A stretch of 64,000 nt of DNA from Sinomonas susongensis (GCF_005877005.1 NZ_SSNH01000002.1:186001-250000), one strand, 5' to 3'. Counted from the first letter of the stretch, positions 37,811-46,921 are shown. Notes: generated by a model not told the origin, from the sequence alone. A program made the numbers and translations.

Positions 37811-38281
37811 ATGACGACGAACACCACCATCCCCGCTCCCCTCGCGGAAATCATCGACGAGTTCCAGGGACTCGAGGAGCGCGAACGGCTTCAGCTGCTG
37901 CTCGAGTTCGCCCAGTCGCTCCCCGAGCTGCCAGAGCGCTTCCAGGACCACCCGGAGCGGCTCGAGCAGGTGGTGGAGTGCCAGTCGCCGGTCTTCATCG
38001 CCATCGAGACCGAACCTGCCGCGGATGCCGCCTCGCAGGTCGTCCGCCTGTTCCTCACAGCCCCCCGGGAGGCGCCGACGACGCGCGGCTTCGCGAGCAT
38101 CCTCTTCGAGGGGCTCGACGGCCTGACGGCAGGCGAGATTCTCGCGGTTCCGGACGACGTCGCCCACGAGCTCGGCCTCGACCGCGCCGTCTCACCCCTG
38201 CGCCTGCGCGGCATGACAGCGATGCTCGTCCGCATCAAGCGCAAGGTCGCCGGCGAATGCCGGCTCGGGCAGACCGCCTGA
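37811..38281 (+). CDS. sufE: SufE-like cysteine desulfurase activator
   Basis: Accepts sulfur from SufS and passes it on for Fe-S assembly. The 156 residues have the SufE fold with acceptor Cys57 in QVVECQSPVFI, LLEFAQSLPELPE before it and LFEGLDGLTAGEI after it. ATG with GGAAGGA upstream; a frame extension of 15 codons upstream has no ribosome site. With sseA this forms a sulfur-transfer pair; the main suf operon is elsewhere. Confidence 0.95.
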   Translation: MTTNTTIPAPLAEIIDEFQGLEERERLQLLLEFAQSLPELPERFQDHPERLEQVVECQSPVFIAIETEPAADAASQVVRLFLTAPREAPTTRGFASILFEGLDGLTAGEILAVPDDVAHELGLDRAVSPLRLRGMTAMLVRIKRKVAGECRLGQTA

Positions 38282-38305
38282 GCTTCAGAGGGCAGAGGGA
38301 GCTGG

Positions 38306-38815
38306 GTGGCCAAGGGCAGATCGGCGGCCGGTCCGGGGACGCCGGCGACGGCGGCTCTCGACGCCGCCCGGGTGAGGTACATCGCGCACCCCTACGAGCA
38401 CGATCCCGCCTCCCCGAGCTATGGGCTCGAGGCCGCTGACGCTCTCGGCATCCCGGCAGAACGGGTCTTCAAGACGCTTGTCATCGACCTCGGCGGGAAC
38501 GCCTCGGGGAGGTTGTGCGTCGCCGTCGTGCCTGTGAGCGGCAGTCTCGATCTCAAGGCGGCCGCCGCCGCATTCGGCGCGAAGAAGGCGTCGATGGCGG
38601 ATCCGTCGGCCGCCGAGCGCCGGACCGGCTACGTGCTCGGAGGCATCTCGCCCCTCGGCCAGCGCCACCCCTCCCCGACCGCCGTCGACGAGTCCGCGCT
38701 CGACTACGAGACGATCCTCGTCTCAGGGGGTCGTCGTGGCTTCGACATCGAGCTTTCGCCGCCAGACCTCATCCGGCTCACGGGAGCGTCCGTCGCCCGC
38801 CTTCGGGGTCATTGA
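38306..38815 (+). CDS. ybaK: Cys-tRNA(Pro)/Cys-tRNA(Cys) deacylase YbaK
   Basis: Editing enzyme that hydrolyses mischarged Cys-tRNA(Pro). The 169 residues fit the YbaK family: HPYEHDPASPSYGLEAADAL, RVFKTLVIDLGG with the conserved Lys, VVPVSGSLDLKAAAAAFGAKKASMAD and TGYVLGGISPLGQR. The GTG has GGGAG upstream and lies 24 bp after sufE, so the two are probably co-transcribed. The end overlaps the convergent hydrolase gene by 7 nt. Confidence 0.95.
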   Translation: MAKGRSAAGPGTPATAALDAARVRYIAHPYEHDPASPSYGLEAADALGIPAERVFKTLVIDLGGNASGRLCVAVVPVSGSLDLKAAAAAFGAKKASMADPSAAERRTGYVLGGISPLGQRHPSPTAVDESALDYETILVSGGRRGFDIELSPPDLIRLTGASVARLRGH

Positions 38816-40071
38816 GTCGCCAGCCTCCCGGCTCCGGGCGTGGGCCGCGGTGCCAGAGTCTCCGCTAGCCAGGAGACCACCGTCCCCTCCCACCGTTCCG
38901 GGTCGACGTTCCATTCCTTCGTGTGGCGGGCCTTCCGGAAGGTCTCGAGCGTCACCATCTCCGGGTTGCGCCCCGCGAGGAGGGCTGAGGGGCCGAACGG
39001 GACGAACTCGTCGTCCGCGCTGTGCAGGATGAGTGTCGGCGTCCGGAGTTCGACGGCGCGCGTGACCCAGTCCATGGCACGGAAGTCCACGGGCGCCGCG
39101 AGCCCCGTGATCCGCCTCCCCCACGGGTGTGCGAGGAGCAGCTGGCCGAACCGGCCGACGCCGCGGGGGATCCGGTTCTTCTGGGCCTGATGGGCCAGGA
39201 CGTCGACCCAGTCGACGACGGGGGCATCGAGCACGAGTGCGCGGATGCACTGGCGGCGCGACGAGAGGTCGGCGGCCGCAAGGCTGATCGCTCCGCCCAT
39301 GGACCAGCCGAACAGGACGACGTCCGTCGCACCGTGGTCGAGCGCGTAGCCGATCGCCGCCTCGACATCTCGCCACTCGGTCATCCCCAGGCCGTAGCGT
39401 CCATCCGCTGTGGCGGGCGCGTCCCCGTCGTTGCGGTAGGAGACGACAAGGCTCGTGAGCCCGAGCCGACGGGCCGGGAGGAGGCCCCGGAGGGACTCCT
39501 GCCGGGTCGCCCCGCGCCCGTGCACCATGATGGCCCACGTAGTCGACGGGCCGTTCGGGGCGGGCACAAGCCAGGCCGGCGCGGGCCCGAGCTCCGTCTC
39601 GATGAGGACCTCGTCGAAATCGCAGCCGAGGTCTGCGGGGGAACTGAAGACAACACCGCTCCAGCGGCCCCGGACTGCTCGGTCGAGGTCCCCGCTGTAC
39701 TCCGCGACGACGGGCCTCGTCACCGTGCCTTCGCCCGGGACGTAGTCCTCGAGGCGGCCCAGGCGCGCGTGTCCCGCGCCGCCGTCGAAGAAGAAGCTGT
39801 AGTCGCCGTCGACCACCGTCTCCGGCGTCGCCTTGAGGATGACACGCCGATCGGTGCCCGCCCCCTGGACGGCCAGGACCTGCTGATCCTCCGTGCGCAC
39901 GCGCTCCGGCGTCACGATCCGCCGGGCGAAGTAGGCGGCGAGGGCAGAACTCGAGGCTGCGACGGCGGAGGCGGCCCCCAGGCCGACGCCGGCACCCAGG
40001 AGGGCCCAGAAGCTGCGGGGCAGCCCTTCATCGGGCTCGGGCTGCGGTTGCGCCATCCGTGCTGGGGACAT
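38809..40071 (-). CDS. Membrane-anchored alpha/beta hydrolase
   Basis: Predicted serine esterase/acyl hydrolase of 420 residues. Residues 15-50 form a transmembrane anchor (FWALLGAGVGLGAASAVAAS). The catalytic domain shows the oxyanion region MVHGRGATRQES, nucleophile elbow LFGWSMGGAIS, the Asp in LHSADDEFVPFG and the His in RKARHTKEWNVD. The anchored domain is extracytoplasmic or cytoplasmic depending on topology, which I cannot settle. The substrate is unknown. The ATG follows a TAAGAAT stretch. Confidence 0.85.
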   Translation of the reverse strand: MSPARMAQPQPEPDEGLPRSFWALLGAGVGLGAASAVAASSSALAAYFARRIVTPERVRTEDQQVLAVQGAGTDRRVILKATPETVVDGDYSFFFDGGAGHARLGRLEDYVPGEGTVTRPVVAEYSGDLDRAVRGRWSGVVFSSPADLGCDFDEVLIETELGPAPAWLVPAPNGPSTTWAIMVHGRGATRQESLRGLLPARRLGLTSLVVSYRNDGDAPATADGRYGLGMTEWRDVEAAIGYALDHGATDVVLFGWSMGGAISLAAADLSSRRQCIRALVLDAPVVDWVDVLAHQAQKNRIPRGVGRFGQLLLAHPWGRRITGLAAPVDFRAMDWVTRAVELRTPTLILHSADDEFVPFGPSALLAGRNPEMVTLETFRKARHTKEWNVDPERWEGTVVSWLAETLAPRPTPGAGRLATQ

Positions 40072-40217
40072 ACGGCCATTCTTACAGCCCGAAAGGCTCC
40101 GTACTGCCCGTGGGACTTCTCGCTGCCCACGGGGCTCTGACAGGCCCACAGGACCCGAAGCGCGCCACCCGCTCGGGAGACTGTGGTGAATCGTGGGGCG
40201 ACGGCTAGTCTGAACCC

Positions 40218-40706
40218 ATGACGGCGCCGATCCTCATACTGACCGAAGTCGCCCTGGGCCCCGCGGAGCGGACCGCGGTGTCCGAGCTCGTCGAGGGCAC
40301 TGACGCCCCGCTCGAGGTGCTCGTCCCCACGGGCCGCAAGCGCCGCCTGGTCGTGGACTTCCTTGATCACCTCTCGATGCTCGAATTCGGGAAGGCCATC
40401 GAGGAGCTCTCGGCCAAGACGGATCCCGCAGCCCAGCGGGCCGTTGCACAGACGGCGCTCAACGGCTCCCTCGCCGCCCTCGAGGGGCTCGGCGCAGGGA
40501 CGTCGGGAAGCCTCATCGAAGGCGATCCGGTTGTGGCGCTCGCCAACCGGGCGAGCGCGTCCGGCGCCACCCAGGCCGTCGTCGTGACCCTTCCCCACGC
40601 AGTCGAGGACACCTTCCACACAGACTGGGCCAACCAGGCCCAGCGGAAGCTCGGGATCCCCGTCCTCCATCTCTACGCCGGGACGGGATTCATCGGCGAC
40701 TCCTGA
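40218..40706 (+). CDS. USP-like alpha/beta protein of unknown function
   Basis: A 162-residue protein alternating strands and helices (APILILTEVALGP, PLEVLVPTG, LDHLSMLEFGKAIEEL, TQAVVVTLPHAVED, IPVLHLYAGTGF), resembling the universal stress protein arrangement without its GxxGxxxGS ATP loop. The region is conserved in actinobacteria but uncharacterised. TAGTCT ends 6 nt before the ATG, a leaderless signature. It lies 14 bp before msrB and may share its message. Confidence 0.6.
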   Translation: MTAPILILTEVALGPAERTAVSELVEGTDAPLEVLVPTGRKRRLVVDFLDHLSMLEFGKAIEELSAKTDPAAQRAVAQTALNGSLAALEGLGAGTSGSLIEGDPVVALANRASASGATQAVVVTLPHAVEDTFHTDWANQAQRKLGIPVLHLYAGTGFIGDS

Positions 40707-40720
40707 GCGTTGTGATCAGT

Positions 40721-41185
40721 ATGGAAGCTTCATTCGAGCCAGCCGCGGCAACGACCCGGCAGCCCCATCCGAACACCGACGCCGTTCCCGCCACCCGGAG
40801 CGAGGCGGAGTGGCGCGAGCGGCTCACCCCAGAGGAATACCACGTGCTGCGGGAAGCAGGCACGGAGCGCGCGTACACGGGCGAGTATTGGGACACCCGC
40901 ACGAAGGGCAGCTACCGCTGCCGCGCGTGCGGGGCCGAGCTCTTCACCAGCCGTGAGAAGTTCGATTCCCACTGCGGATGGCCGTCCTTCTGGGCGCCGC
41001 TCGCCGACGACGCCGTCGTGTACCTGCATGACCGCGCCTTCGGGATGGACCGGGTCGAGGTGCGGTGCGCGCGCTGCAACTCCCACCTCGGCCACGTCTT
41101 CGAGGGCGAGGGCTACGGCACGCCCACGGACCAGCGCTACTGCATCAACTCGATCTCGTTGACCCTCGTCCCCGACGAGGACTGA
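40721..41185 (+). CDS. msrB: Peptide methionine-R-sulfoxide reductase
   Basis: Reduces R-methionine sulfoxide in oxidised proteins. The 154 residues have zinc cysteines Cys67/Cys70 (CRACG) and Cys116/Cys119 (CARCN), catalytic Cys141 in QRYCINSISL, and the substrate residues FDSHCGWPSFW. An ~25-residue N-terminal tail is extra. I chose the ATG; a GTG three codons upstream is also in frame, and neither has a good ribosome site. Followed by an AT-rich terminator. Confidence 0.96.
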   Translation: MEASFEPAAATTRQPHPNTDAVPATRSEAEWRERLTPEEYHVLREAGTERAYTGEYWDTRTKGSYRCRACGAELFTSREKFDSHCGWPSFWAPLADDAVVYLHDRAFGMDRVEVRCARCNSHLGHVFEGEGYGTPTDQRYCINSISLTLVPDED

Positions 41186-41232
41186 GATCCGGAGAGCGAG
41201 CCGCAAGCGGGCGCTGTTCACCAGATCGCGAA

Positions 41233-41273
41233 AAAGGCCTCTAGCAATAGACTTTCTGTTGCTAGAGGCCTTT
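41233..41273 (+). terminator. AT-rich terminator after msrB
   Basis: AAAGGCCTCTAGCAA/TTGCTAGAGGCCTTT, a perfect 15-bp stem with an 11-nt loop, with A residues before and T residues after, so it is usable on both strands. Its composition differs clearly from its surroundings. Confidence 0.9.
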
Positions 41274-41352
41274 CAGCTTTAGCGATCCTTCTCCATGGCT
41301 ACTCTCGGATCAGTTCCTCCACGTGTTCCCACCGAGAGAAAGCGAGACCCTC

Positions 41353-42762
41353 GTGACGACTACCGCGCCTGAAACCCGAGGCACCAGCACCTCAACAGCC
41401 ACCGAAGCGTGGACCGCCGCCGCGGACCCCGCGTGGCTCGCGCTCAAGTCGGCCGCCATCCGCCTCCAGCCCCTGCAGGCCCACGACGGGTCGATCCCCG
41501 AGCAGTCGGACCACACGCTCGCGTCCGAGCTCGTCGAGCAGATCGTCGCGGGCATCGAGGGCCTCGCGCCCCGCTTCCCGCACGACTCCGAATACCTCGG
41601 CCTCGCCGTCGCCGACTTCCGGAGGTGGGCAGCCGACGGCTTCGGCGTACCCGACTTCCTCGACTCGCTCGTAGCCTTCCAGCCCCAGCAGCATCGCGTG
41701 GACGGCCTCCAGCACCTCGTCGTCTTCCCCATGTACACCCAGAACGGGAGCCGCGACCGTCTCGTCGAGGCAGTCCTGGTCGAGGTCGTGTGGCCGGACT
41801 TCGTCGCCGAGCTCGAAGCCGGGGCCTACAGCAACAGGCTCTTCGTGCCCATCCGCTTCCTCGACTTCACGCCGGGCTATGCCACGAACTCGGCCGTCCT
41901 GTTCCCCGAGACCGTTGCGATGCGCGAGGTGCCCGCGTTCACGTGGGGCGCGATCTTCGCCGACCGCGAGGCGGCCCGATTCCGCCGCGTGCTCGACGCG
42001 GCCGCGAAGGTCACGAATCTCGAGCTGCCCGCCGACGCCGCCGAGCTCGTGGCGGACCAGAGGCTCGCGCAGGAGACGTTCGTCATGTGGGACCTCATCC
42101 ATGACCGGACCCACATGCGCGGCGACCTCCCGTTCGACCCGTTCATGATCAAGCAGCGCATGCCGTTCTTCCTCTACTCCCTCGAGGAGCTCCGCTGTGA
42201 CCTCACCGCGTTCCGCGAATCCGTCAGGATCGAGCACGACGACGACGCCACGCCGGAGGCGCGCCGGCACGCCCGACTCGTCCAGTTCGCAGTGATCTTC
42301 GACCGGATCTTCCGCTTTGCCATCACGGGAAGCCGCGTCCGCAACTACGACGGCCTCGGAGGACAGCTCCTCTTCGCCTGGATGCACCAGCACCGCGTCC
42401 TGCACTGGACGGACACGAAGCTCACGATCGACTGGGCGGAGGTCCCCGCGGTGGTCAGCGCCCTCGGCGACGCGATCGACGAGCTGTACTGGCGTTCCAT
42501 CGATCGTCCCAAGGTGGCACACTGGCTCGCAGCCTACGAGCTCGTCTCCGGGACGGTCACCCCGAACCCGGCCTCGGTGTGGGCAAAGGGCCCCGACGCC
42601 CTCCCCCTCACTGGGACGCCCCGAGAACTCACCGACCAGGTGCTCGACGACGAGTTCCCCCTGTCGATGTTCTACGAGGCCTTGGAGAAGAAGATGCGCG
42701 CAGTCATCGAGTCGACGGCCGGGATCACGGGCGAGATGCCCCTTCCCGGCGCGACCGCGTGA
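41353..42762 (+). CDS. DUF6421-family protein
   Basis: A 469-residue cytoplasmic protein of unknown function (I recall the family as DUF6421). Notable blocks are WDLIHDRTHMRGDLPFDPFM (His-Asp-x-Thr-His, a possible metal or substrate site), MPFFLYSLEELRCDLTAF and FAWMHQHRVLHWTDTKL. No transmembrane segment. The start is GTG; an upstream GTG would add 10 residues. The following SDR gene overlaps its stop by 4 nt and a PLP lyase follows, a set I believe recurs in actinobacteria. Confidence 0.75.
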   Translation: MTTTAPETRGTSTSTATEAWTAAADPAWLALKSAAIRLQPLQAHDGSIPEQSDHTLASELVEQIVAGIEGLAPRFPHDSEYLGLAVADFRRWAADGFGVPDFLDSLVAFQPQQHRVDGLQHLVVFPMYTQNGSRDRLVEAVLVEVVWPDFVAELEAGAYSNRLFVPIRFLDFTPGYATNSAVLFPETVAMREVPAFTWGAIFADREAARFRRVLDAAAKVTNLELPADAAELVADQRLAQETFVMWDLIHDRTHMRGDLPFDPFMIKQRMPFFLYSLEELRCDLTAFRESVRIEHDDDATPEARRHARLVQFAVIFDRIFRFAITGSRVRNYDGLGGQLLFAWMHQHRVLHWTDTKLTIDWAEVPAVVSALGDAIDELYWRSIDRPKVAHWLAAYELVSGTVTPNPASVWAKGPDALPLTGTPRELTDQVLDDEFPLSMFYEALEKKMRAVIESTAGITGEMPLPGATA

Positions 42763-43511
42763 GTTCCCACGTGCAGGACGCGCGGGGCGCGATCGTCGTT
42801 GTCGCGGGAGCCAGCTCGGCCTCCGGGATCGCGGCGGTCCGCGCCCTGCGCGCCGCGGGGGCGACGGCTATCGCCGTCGGAAGCAGCCGAGAGCGGCTTG
42901 CGAGCGCGTTCGGCCCGGCGGATTCGGACGACGGCGTGCCGCAGCGGGTATGCGATCTCGGTGACTTCCCGGCAGTGCAGTCACTTGCGGCCGAGGTCCG
43001 CACCACGTTCGGAGCGGTCGACGGCGTCGCCCACCTCGTCGGCGGCTGGCGTGGCGGACGTTCGCTCGCGGACCAGTCCGACGAAGACTGGGACTTCCTT
43101 GCGCGCAGCGGGATCACGACCCTCCGCAACACGAGCCGGGCCTTCTACGAGGACCTGCTCGCGTCGCGCCGCGGTCGCTTCGCCATGGTGTCCTCGACCC
43201 TCATAGAGCACCCGAGGGCCGGCTACGCCAACTACGCCGCAGCCAAAGCCGCAGCCGAGGCGTGGACTCGGGCGATGGCCCGCGGGTTCGCATCCGAACA
43301 GTCCGCACGGGAAGGCGACCCTTCCCCCCTGACGAGCGCCGCCGTCGTGCTCGCGGTCAAAGCGCTCCTCGACGACAGCATGCTCGCGAGCCAGCCCGAG
43401 CGCCGGTTTCCGGGCTACACCCACGTGGACGCTCTGGCCGACCGCTTCGTCGCCCTCTTCGGGGATGACGCCGGCGCCGTCAACGGCGCACGCCTCGACC
43501 TGACCACCTGA
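42759..43511 (+). CDS. Short-chain dehydrogenase/reductase
   Basis: A 250-residue NAD(P)-dependent oxidoreductase. The nucleotide loop is VVVAGASSASGIAAVRALR, near the family GxxxGxG but with Ser/Ala replacements. VSST and YANYAAAKAAAEAW give the catalytic Ser and the Tyr-x3-Lys. VAHLVGGWRGG replaces the usual NNAG strand. The GTG overlaps the DUF6421 stop (GTGA), so it is translationally coupled to it. The substrate is unknown. Confidence 0.88.
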   Translation: MSSHVQDARGAIVVVAGASSASGIAAVRALRAAGATAIAVGSSRERLASAFGPADSDDGVPQRVCDLGDFPAVQSLAAEVRTTFGAVDGVAHLVGGWRGGRSLADQSDEDWDFLARSGITTLRNTSRAFYEDLLASRRGRFAMVSSTLIEHPRAGYANYAAAKAAAEAWTRAMARGFASEQSAREGDPSPLTSAAVVLAVKALLDDSMLASQPERRFPGYTHVDALADRFVALFGDDAGAVNGARLDLTT

Positions 43512-43595
43512 GCCCGCCGCGCGCGGGACGACCATCCTGAGGCAGCGCGGCCGCGGCCCGCTCGTCTCGGGGCGACACCTACCTTAGGCAATACT

Positions 43596-44714
43596 GTGAC
43601 AGTGACTTCGATCCACCCTGACCATTCCATCGCTTCTGCCGGCACGGTGACAGGCGGCCCCGCCGGATGGCCGCTCCACGACGCGACGGTGCGCGGCTTC
43701 GCCTCCGACAACTACTCCGGCGCCCACCCCGAAGTGCTCGCGGCCCTCGTGGCCGCGAACGGCGGCCACCAGACCTCGTACGGCGGCGACGACTACACGG
43801 CGCGCCTCCAGGAGGAGATGCGCCGGCTGTTCGGCGACGGTGTCGAGTCCTACCCCGTCTTCAACGGGACCGGCGCCAACGTCCTGTCGCTCCAGTCGCT
43901 CATTCCGCGGTGGGGCGCCGTCGTGTGCGCGTCGACCGCCCACATCAACGTGGACGAGAACGGGGCACCCGAGCGGGTCGGCGGCATGAAGCTCCTCGCT
44001 GTCCCCACGGAAGACGGCAAGCTCACGCCCGAACTCATCGACCGTGAAGCCTGGGGCTGGGGCGACGAGCACCGCGCCCAGCCGCTCGCCGTCTCGCTCA
44101 CGCAGACCACCGAGCTGGGGACGCGCTACTCGGTGGACGAGCTCCGCGCGATCACCGACCACGCCCACTCCCTGGGGATGAGGGTCCACATGGACGGGGC
44201 GCGCCTCGCGAACGCCGCCGCGGGACTCGGGCTGCCAGTGCGCGCCTTCACGCGCGATGCGGGAATCGACATCCTCTCCTTCGGAGGCACCAAGAACGGG
44301 ATGCTGTTCGGCGAGTGCGTGGTCGTCCTCGCGCCCGAGGCCACCCACGGCCTCGACTACCTCCGCAAGATGGACATGCAGCTCGCGTCCAAGATGCGTT
44401 TCGTCTCGGCCCAGTTCCTCGCGCTCCTCGAGGACGACCTCTGGCTCCGCTCCGCCGAGCACTCGAACGCGATGGCAGCACGGCTGCGCGCGGCTGTCGA
44501 GGGACTCGAAGGCGTCGAGCTCACGCAGGAGACGCAGGCGAACGGCGTGTTCGCCATCCTGCCCGAGGGGATCGCCGACCGGCTGCGGCAGCGGTTCCGC
44601 TTCTACGACTGGGACGCCTCCCGCCGCGAAGTGCGCTGGATGTGCTCTTTCGACACGACGGAGAGCGACGTGGATGCCTTCGCATCGGCCCTCAGGGAAG
44701 AGCTGGCCCGCTAG
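43596..44714 (+). CDS. Threonine aldolase/beta-eliminating lyase family PLP enzyme
   Basis: Fold-type I PLP enzyme of 372 residues, like low-specificity L-threonine aldolase (threonine to glycine and acetaldehyde). Conserved blocks are FASDNYSGAHPEV, TSYGGDDYTARLQEEM, FNGTGANVLSLQSL, HMDGARLANAAA and the PLP Lys near 233 in LSFGGTKNGML. The GTG start is 84 bp after the SDR gene. Linkage to DUF6421 and SDR suggests a shared pathway, so the true substrate may not be threonine. Confidence 0.85.
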   Translation: MTVTSIHPDHSIASAGTVTGGPAGWPLHDATVRGFASDNYSGAHPEVLAALVAANGGHQTSYGGDDYTARLQEEMRRLFGDGVESYPVFNGTGANVLSLQSLIPRWGAVVCASTAHINVDENGAPERVGGMKLLAVPTEDGKLTPELIDREAWGWGDEHRAQPLAVSLTQTTELGTRYSVDELRAITDHAHSLGMRVHMDGARLANAAAGLGLPVRAFTRDAGIDILSFGGTKNGMLFGECVVVLAPEATHGLDYLRKMDMQLASKMRFVSAQFLALLEDDLWLRSAEHSNAMAARLRAAVEGLEGVELTQETQANGVFAILPEGIADRLRQRFRFYDWDASRREVRWMCSFDTTESDVDAFASALREELAR

Positions 44715-44732
44715 GTCGGCCGGCCCCGACCT
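44713..44732 (+). terminator. Weak hairpin at the end of the aldolase gene
   Basis: AGGTCGG/CCGACCT with a 6-nt loop beginning in the stop codon; an alternative GGCCCC/GGGGCC fold overlaps it. No T-tract. Confidence 0.4.
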
Positions 44733-44809
44733 GGGGCCGGACTCGAGAACGACGAGGTTCCGGCGTGCCTTCGGGCTCCCGCCGGGACTCCTCGACGTAC
44801 CCTGTGAGG

Positions 44810-45421
44810 GTGACCGCACTAGCTCAACTGCCTGCGGACTTCCTGAGTGCGCTGCGCTCCCTGCGCGCCGCCGTCGGCCGCCCCGAGCTCCGGCTCCAGG
44901 AGATCCCGGCACCCGCCCGGCTCGCACCGTATGCGGTGGCGCTCGAGGCCGAGGTCCTCGACCCCTCGGGCGAGGGCGGGAACCCCGGTGGGGGCGGTGA
45001 CGCCACTGTCTCCCCCGAACTCGCCACTGGCCGCTTCATCCTGCTCCACGACCCGGAGCCGCCTGCGGTCTGGCAGGGGACGTTCCGCGTCGTCACCTAC
45101 ATCCGGGCTCGGCTCGAACCCGAGATGGCGGAGGACGCGCTGCTCGGCTCCATCGCGTGGACCTGGCTGGTCGAGGCGCTGGAGAAGCACTCAGCGGACT
45201 ACACGGCCGCGGGCGGAACCGCGACTCGCGTCCTCTCCGAGAGCTTCGGAACGCTCGAGGGACGCAGCGAGTCGATCGATATCGAGCTGCGGGCGTCCTG
45301 GACCCCGCAGAGCCCGGCCGTCAGGAACCACCTCGAAGCGTGGTCGGACATGGTCTGCACGTTTGCAGGGCTCCCGCCCCTGCCCGAAGGGGTCTCCCTC
45401 CTGCCCCGCCGCCGCGACTGA
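44810..45421 (+). CDS. DUF3000 family protein
   Basis: A 203-residue actinobacterial protein of unknown function, recognised by FRVVTYIRARLEPEMAEDAL, GSIAWTWLVEALE, SESFGTLEGR and the C-terminal WSDMVCTFAGLPPLPEGVS. A Gly-rich loop near residue 60 is variable. The start is GTG; TACCCT ends 6 nt before it, a leaderless pattern, and another GTG lies two codons upstream. It is followed by the RNase D-like gene 26 bp later, a pairing I recall as common in actinobacteria. Confidence 0.85.
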   Translation: MTALAQLPADFLSALRSLRAAVGRPELRLQEIPAPARLAPYAVALEAEVLDPSGEGGNPGGGGDATVSPELATGRFILLHDPEPPAVWQGTFRVVTYIRARLEPEMAEDALLGSIAWTWLVEALEKHSADYTAAGGTATRVLSESFGTLEGRSESIDIELRASWTPQSPAVRNHLEAWSDMVCTFAGLPPLPEGVSLLPRRRD

Positions 45422-45447
45422 AGACCCGGGCGTAGACTCAGGAAATC

Positions 45448-46839
45448 ATGACCGCACAGTCCCAGGGCTCCACTCAGACCGGTTCGGAACCCGGCCGCAT
45501 CCCGGCTTCGCCCGCCTCAGCGCCCGCTTCGACCCCCGCTTCAGATGGAACGGACAACGGCTCTGCCCACGTTCACATCGAAGGATTCGCCGACCCGGTA
45601 CCGACCGTCGTCGAGCTCGACGCGCCGCGCGAGGGCGTTCCCCTCGTCATCGATACGCCGGAGGGCCTCGAACGGGCCGCCCGTGCCATCGCCGCCGGGA
45701 CCGGTCCCGCCGGGGTCGACGCCGAGCGGGCCTCGGGCTTCCGGTACGGCCAGCGGGCGTTCCTCGTGCAGATCCGCCGCGAGGGGGCGGGCACGTGGCT
45801 CATCGACCCGGAGCCGTTCGACGACCTTGCGATCATCGGGGAGGCCCTACGCGGGGTCGAGTGGGTCCTGCACGCGTCGACCCAGGACCTCCCCTGCCTC
45901 GCCGAAGTGGGAATGTGGCCGGATCGGCTCTTCGACACCGAGCTGGCCGCGCGCCTCGCGGGGCTTCCACGCGTGGGCCTGGCCGCCGTCGTCGAACAGC
46001 TTCTCGGCTTCGGGCTCGCCAAGGAGCACTCCGCCGCCGACTGGTCGACCCGTCCTCTCCCAGAGCCCTGGCTGCGCTACGCGGCGCTCGACGTCGAGGT
46101 GCTCGTCGAGCTCCGGGACGAGCTGGCCGAGCTCCTCGCCGCTCAGGGAAAGCTCGGCTTCGCCGAAGAGGAGTTCGAGGCGATCCTCAAGGCGGGGCTC
46201 CCCGAACCGAAGCCCGACCCCTGGCGCCGGACGTCCGGCGTCCACCAGATCCGAGATCGCCGGCAGCTGGCCGCCGTGCGCGAACTGTGGCTCGAACGGG
46301 ATGCGCTCGCACGCAAGCGGGACATCGCTCCGGGCAAGCTCATCCCCGACGCGGCGATTGTCGCCGTCGCCCGCGCGATGCCGACCACCGTCCCGCAGCT
46401 GCTCGCGACGAAGGGCTTCCACGGTCGCGCGGCCCAGCGGGAGGCGCCGCGCTGGCTGCGAGCCGTCTCCACCGCCCGGAGCCTGCCCGCCGAGATGCTC
46501 CCACCCCTGCACCTGGCCACGAGTGCGCCGCCGCCGCCGCGTGTGTGGGAGGACCGCGACCCCGAGGCGGCCGCGAGGCTGCAGACCGTCCGTCCCCGCG
46601 TCGCCGCCGTCGCCGAGTCGCTCGGCATGCCTACCGAGAACCTCCTGACACCAGACCACCTTCGGCGCATCGCCTGGCGGCCGCCGGCGCCGCTCACGGC
46701 AGGGGCGCTCGCGGACGGGCTGCGCGAACTCGGCGCACGCAGCTGGCAGATCGACCGGGTGCTGGCCACTGTCCTCGAGGCGTTCGAGCATCCGGAGCCG
46801 CTCAGCGCACGGAGGAAGGCGCAAGGCGCAGCCGAGTAG
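45448..46839 (+). CDS. rnd: Ribonuclease D-like DEDDy exonuclease
   Basis: 3'-5' exoribonuclease for tRNA or other small RNA 3' ends. The 463 residues include a disordered N-terminus, the DEDD motifs ([35 protein letters not shown]) and an HRDC domain (DRRQLAAVRELWLERDALAR). A further ~150 C-terminal residues are typical of actinobacterial members. The ATG has AGGAAATC, with TAGACT ending 9 nt upstream. Confidence 0.9.
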   Translation: MTAQSQGSTQTGSEPGRIPASPASAPASTPASDGTDNGSAHVHIEGFADPVPTVVELDAPREGVPLVIDTPEGLERAARAIAAGTGPAGVDAERASGFRYGQRAFLVQIRREGAGTWLIDPEPFDDLAIIGEALRGVEWVLHASTQDLPCLAEVGMWPDRLFDTELAARLAGLPRVGLAAVVEQLLGFGLAKEHSAADWSTRPLPEPWLRYAALDVEVLVELRDELAELLAAQGKLGFAEEEFEAILKAGLPEPKPDPWRRTSGVHQIRDRRQLAAVRELWLERDALARKRDIAPGKLIPDAAIVAVARAMPTTVPQLLATKGFHGRAAQREAPRWLRAVSTARSLPAEMLPPLHLATSAPPPPRVWEDRDPEAAARLQTVRPRVAAVAESLGMPTENLLTPDHLRRIAWRPPAPLTAGALADGLRELGARSWQIDRVLATVLEAFEHPEPLSARRKAQGAAE

Positions 46840-46905
46840 AGCCTCAGCCCGAGAGCACCCGTTGAGGGCCTCGCCCGAGGGTGATGGGAGGGCATTGCGC
46901 CCTAA

Positions 46906-46921
46906 GTTACCGACCAGTAAC
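46906..46921. promoter_or_regulatory. Candidate operator upstream of fadA-fadB
   Basis: Perfect inverted repeat GTTAC-CGACCA-GTAAC, 59 bp upstream of the fadA ATG. Its form (5-bp arms, 6-bp spacer) suits a TetR-family repressor of fatty acid genes. The regulator is not in the window. Confidence 0.5.
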
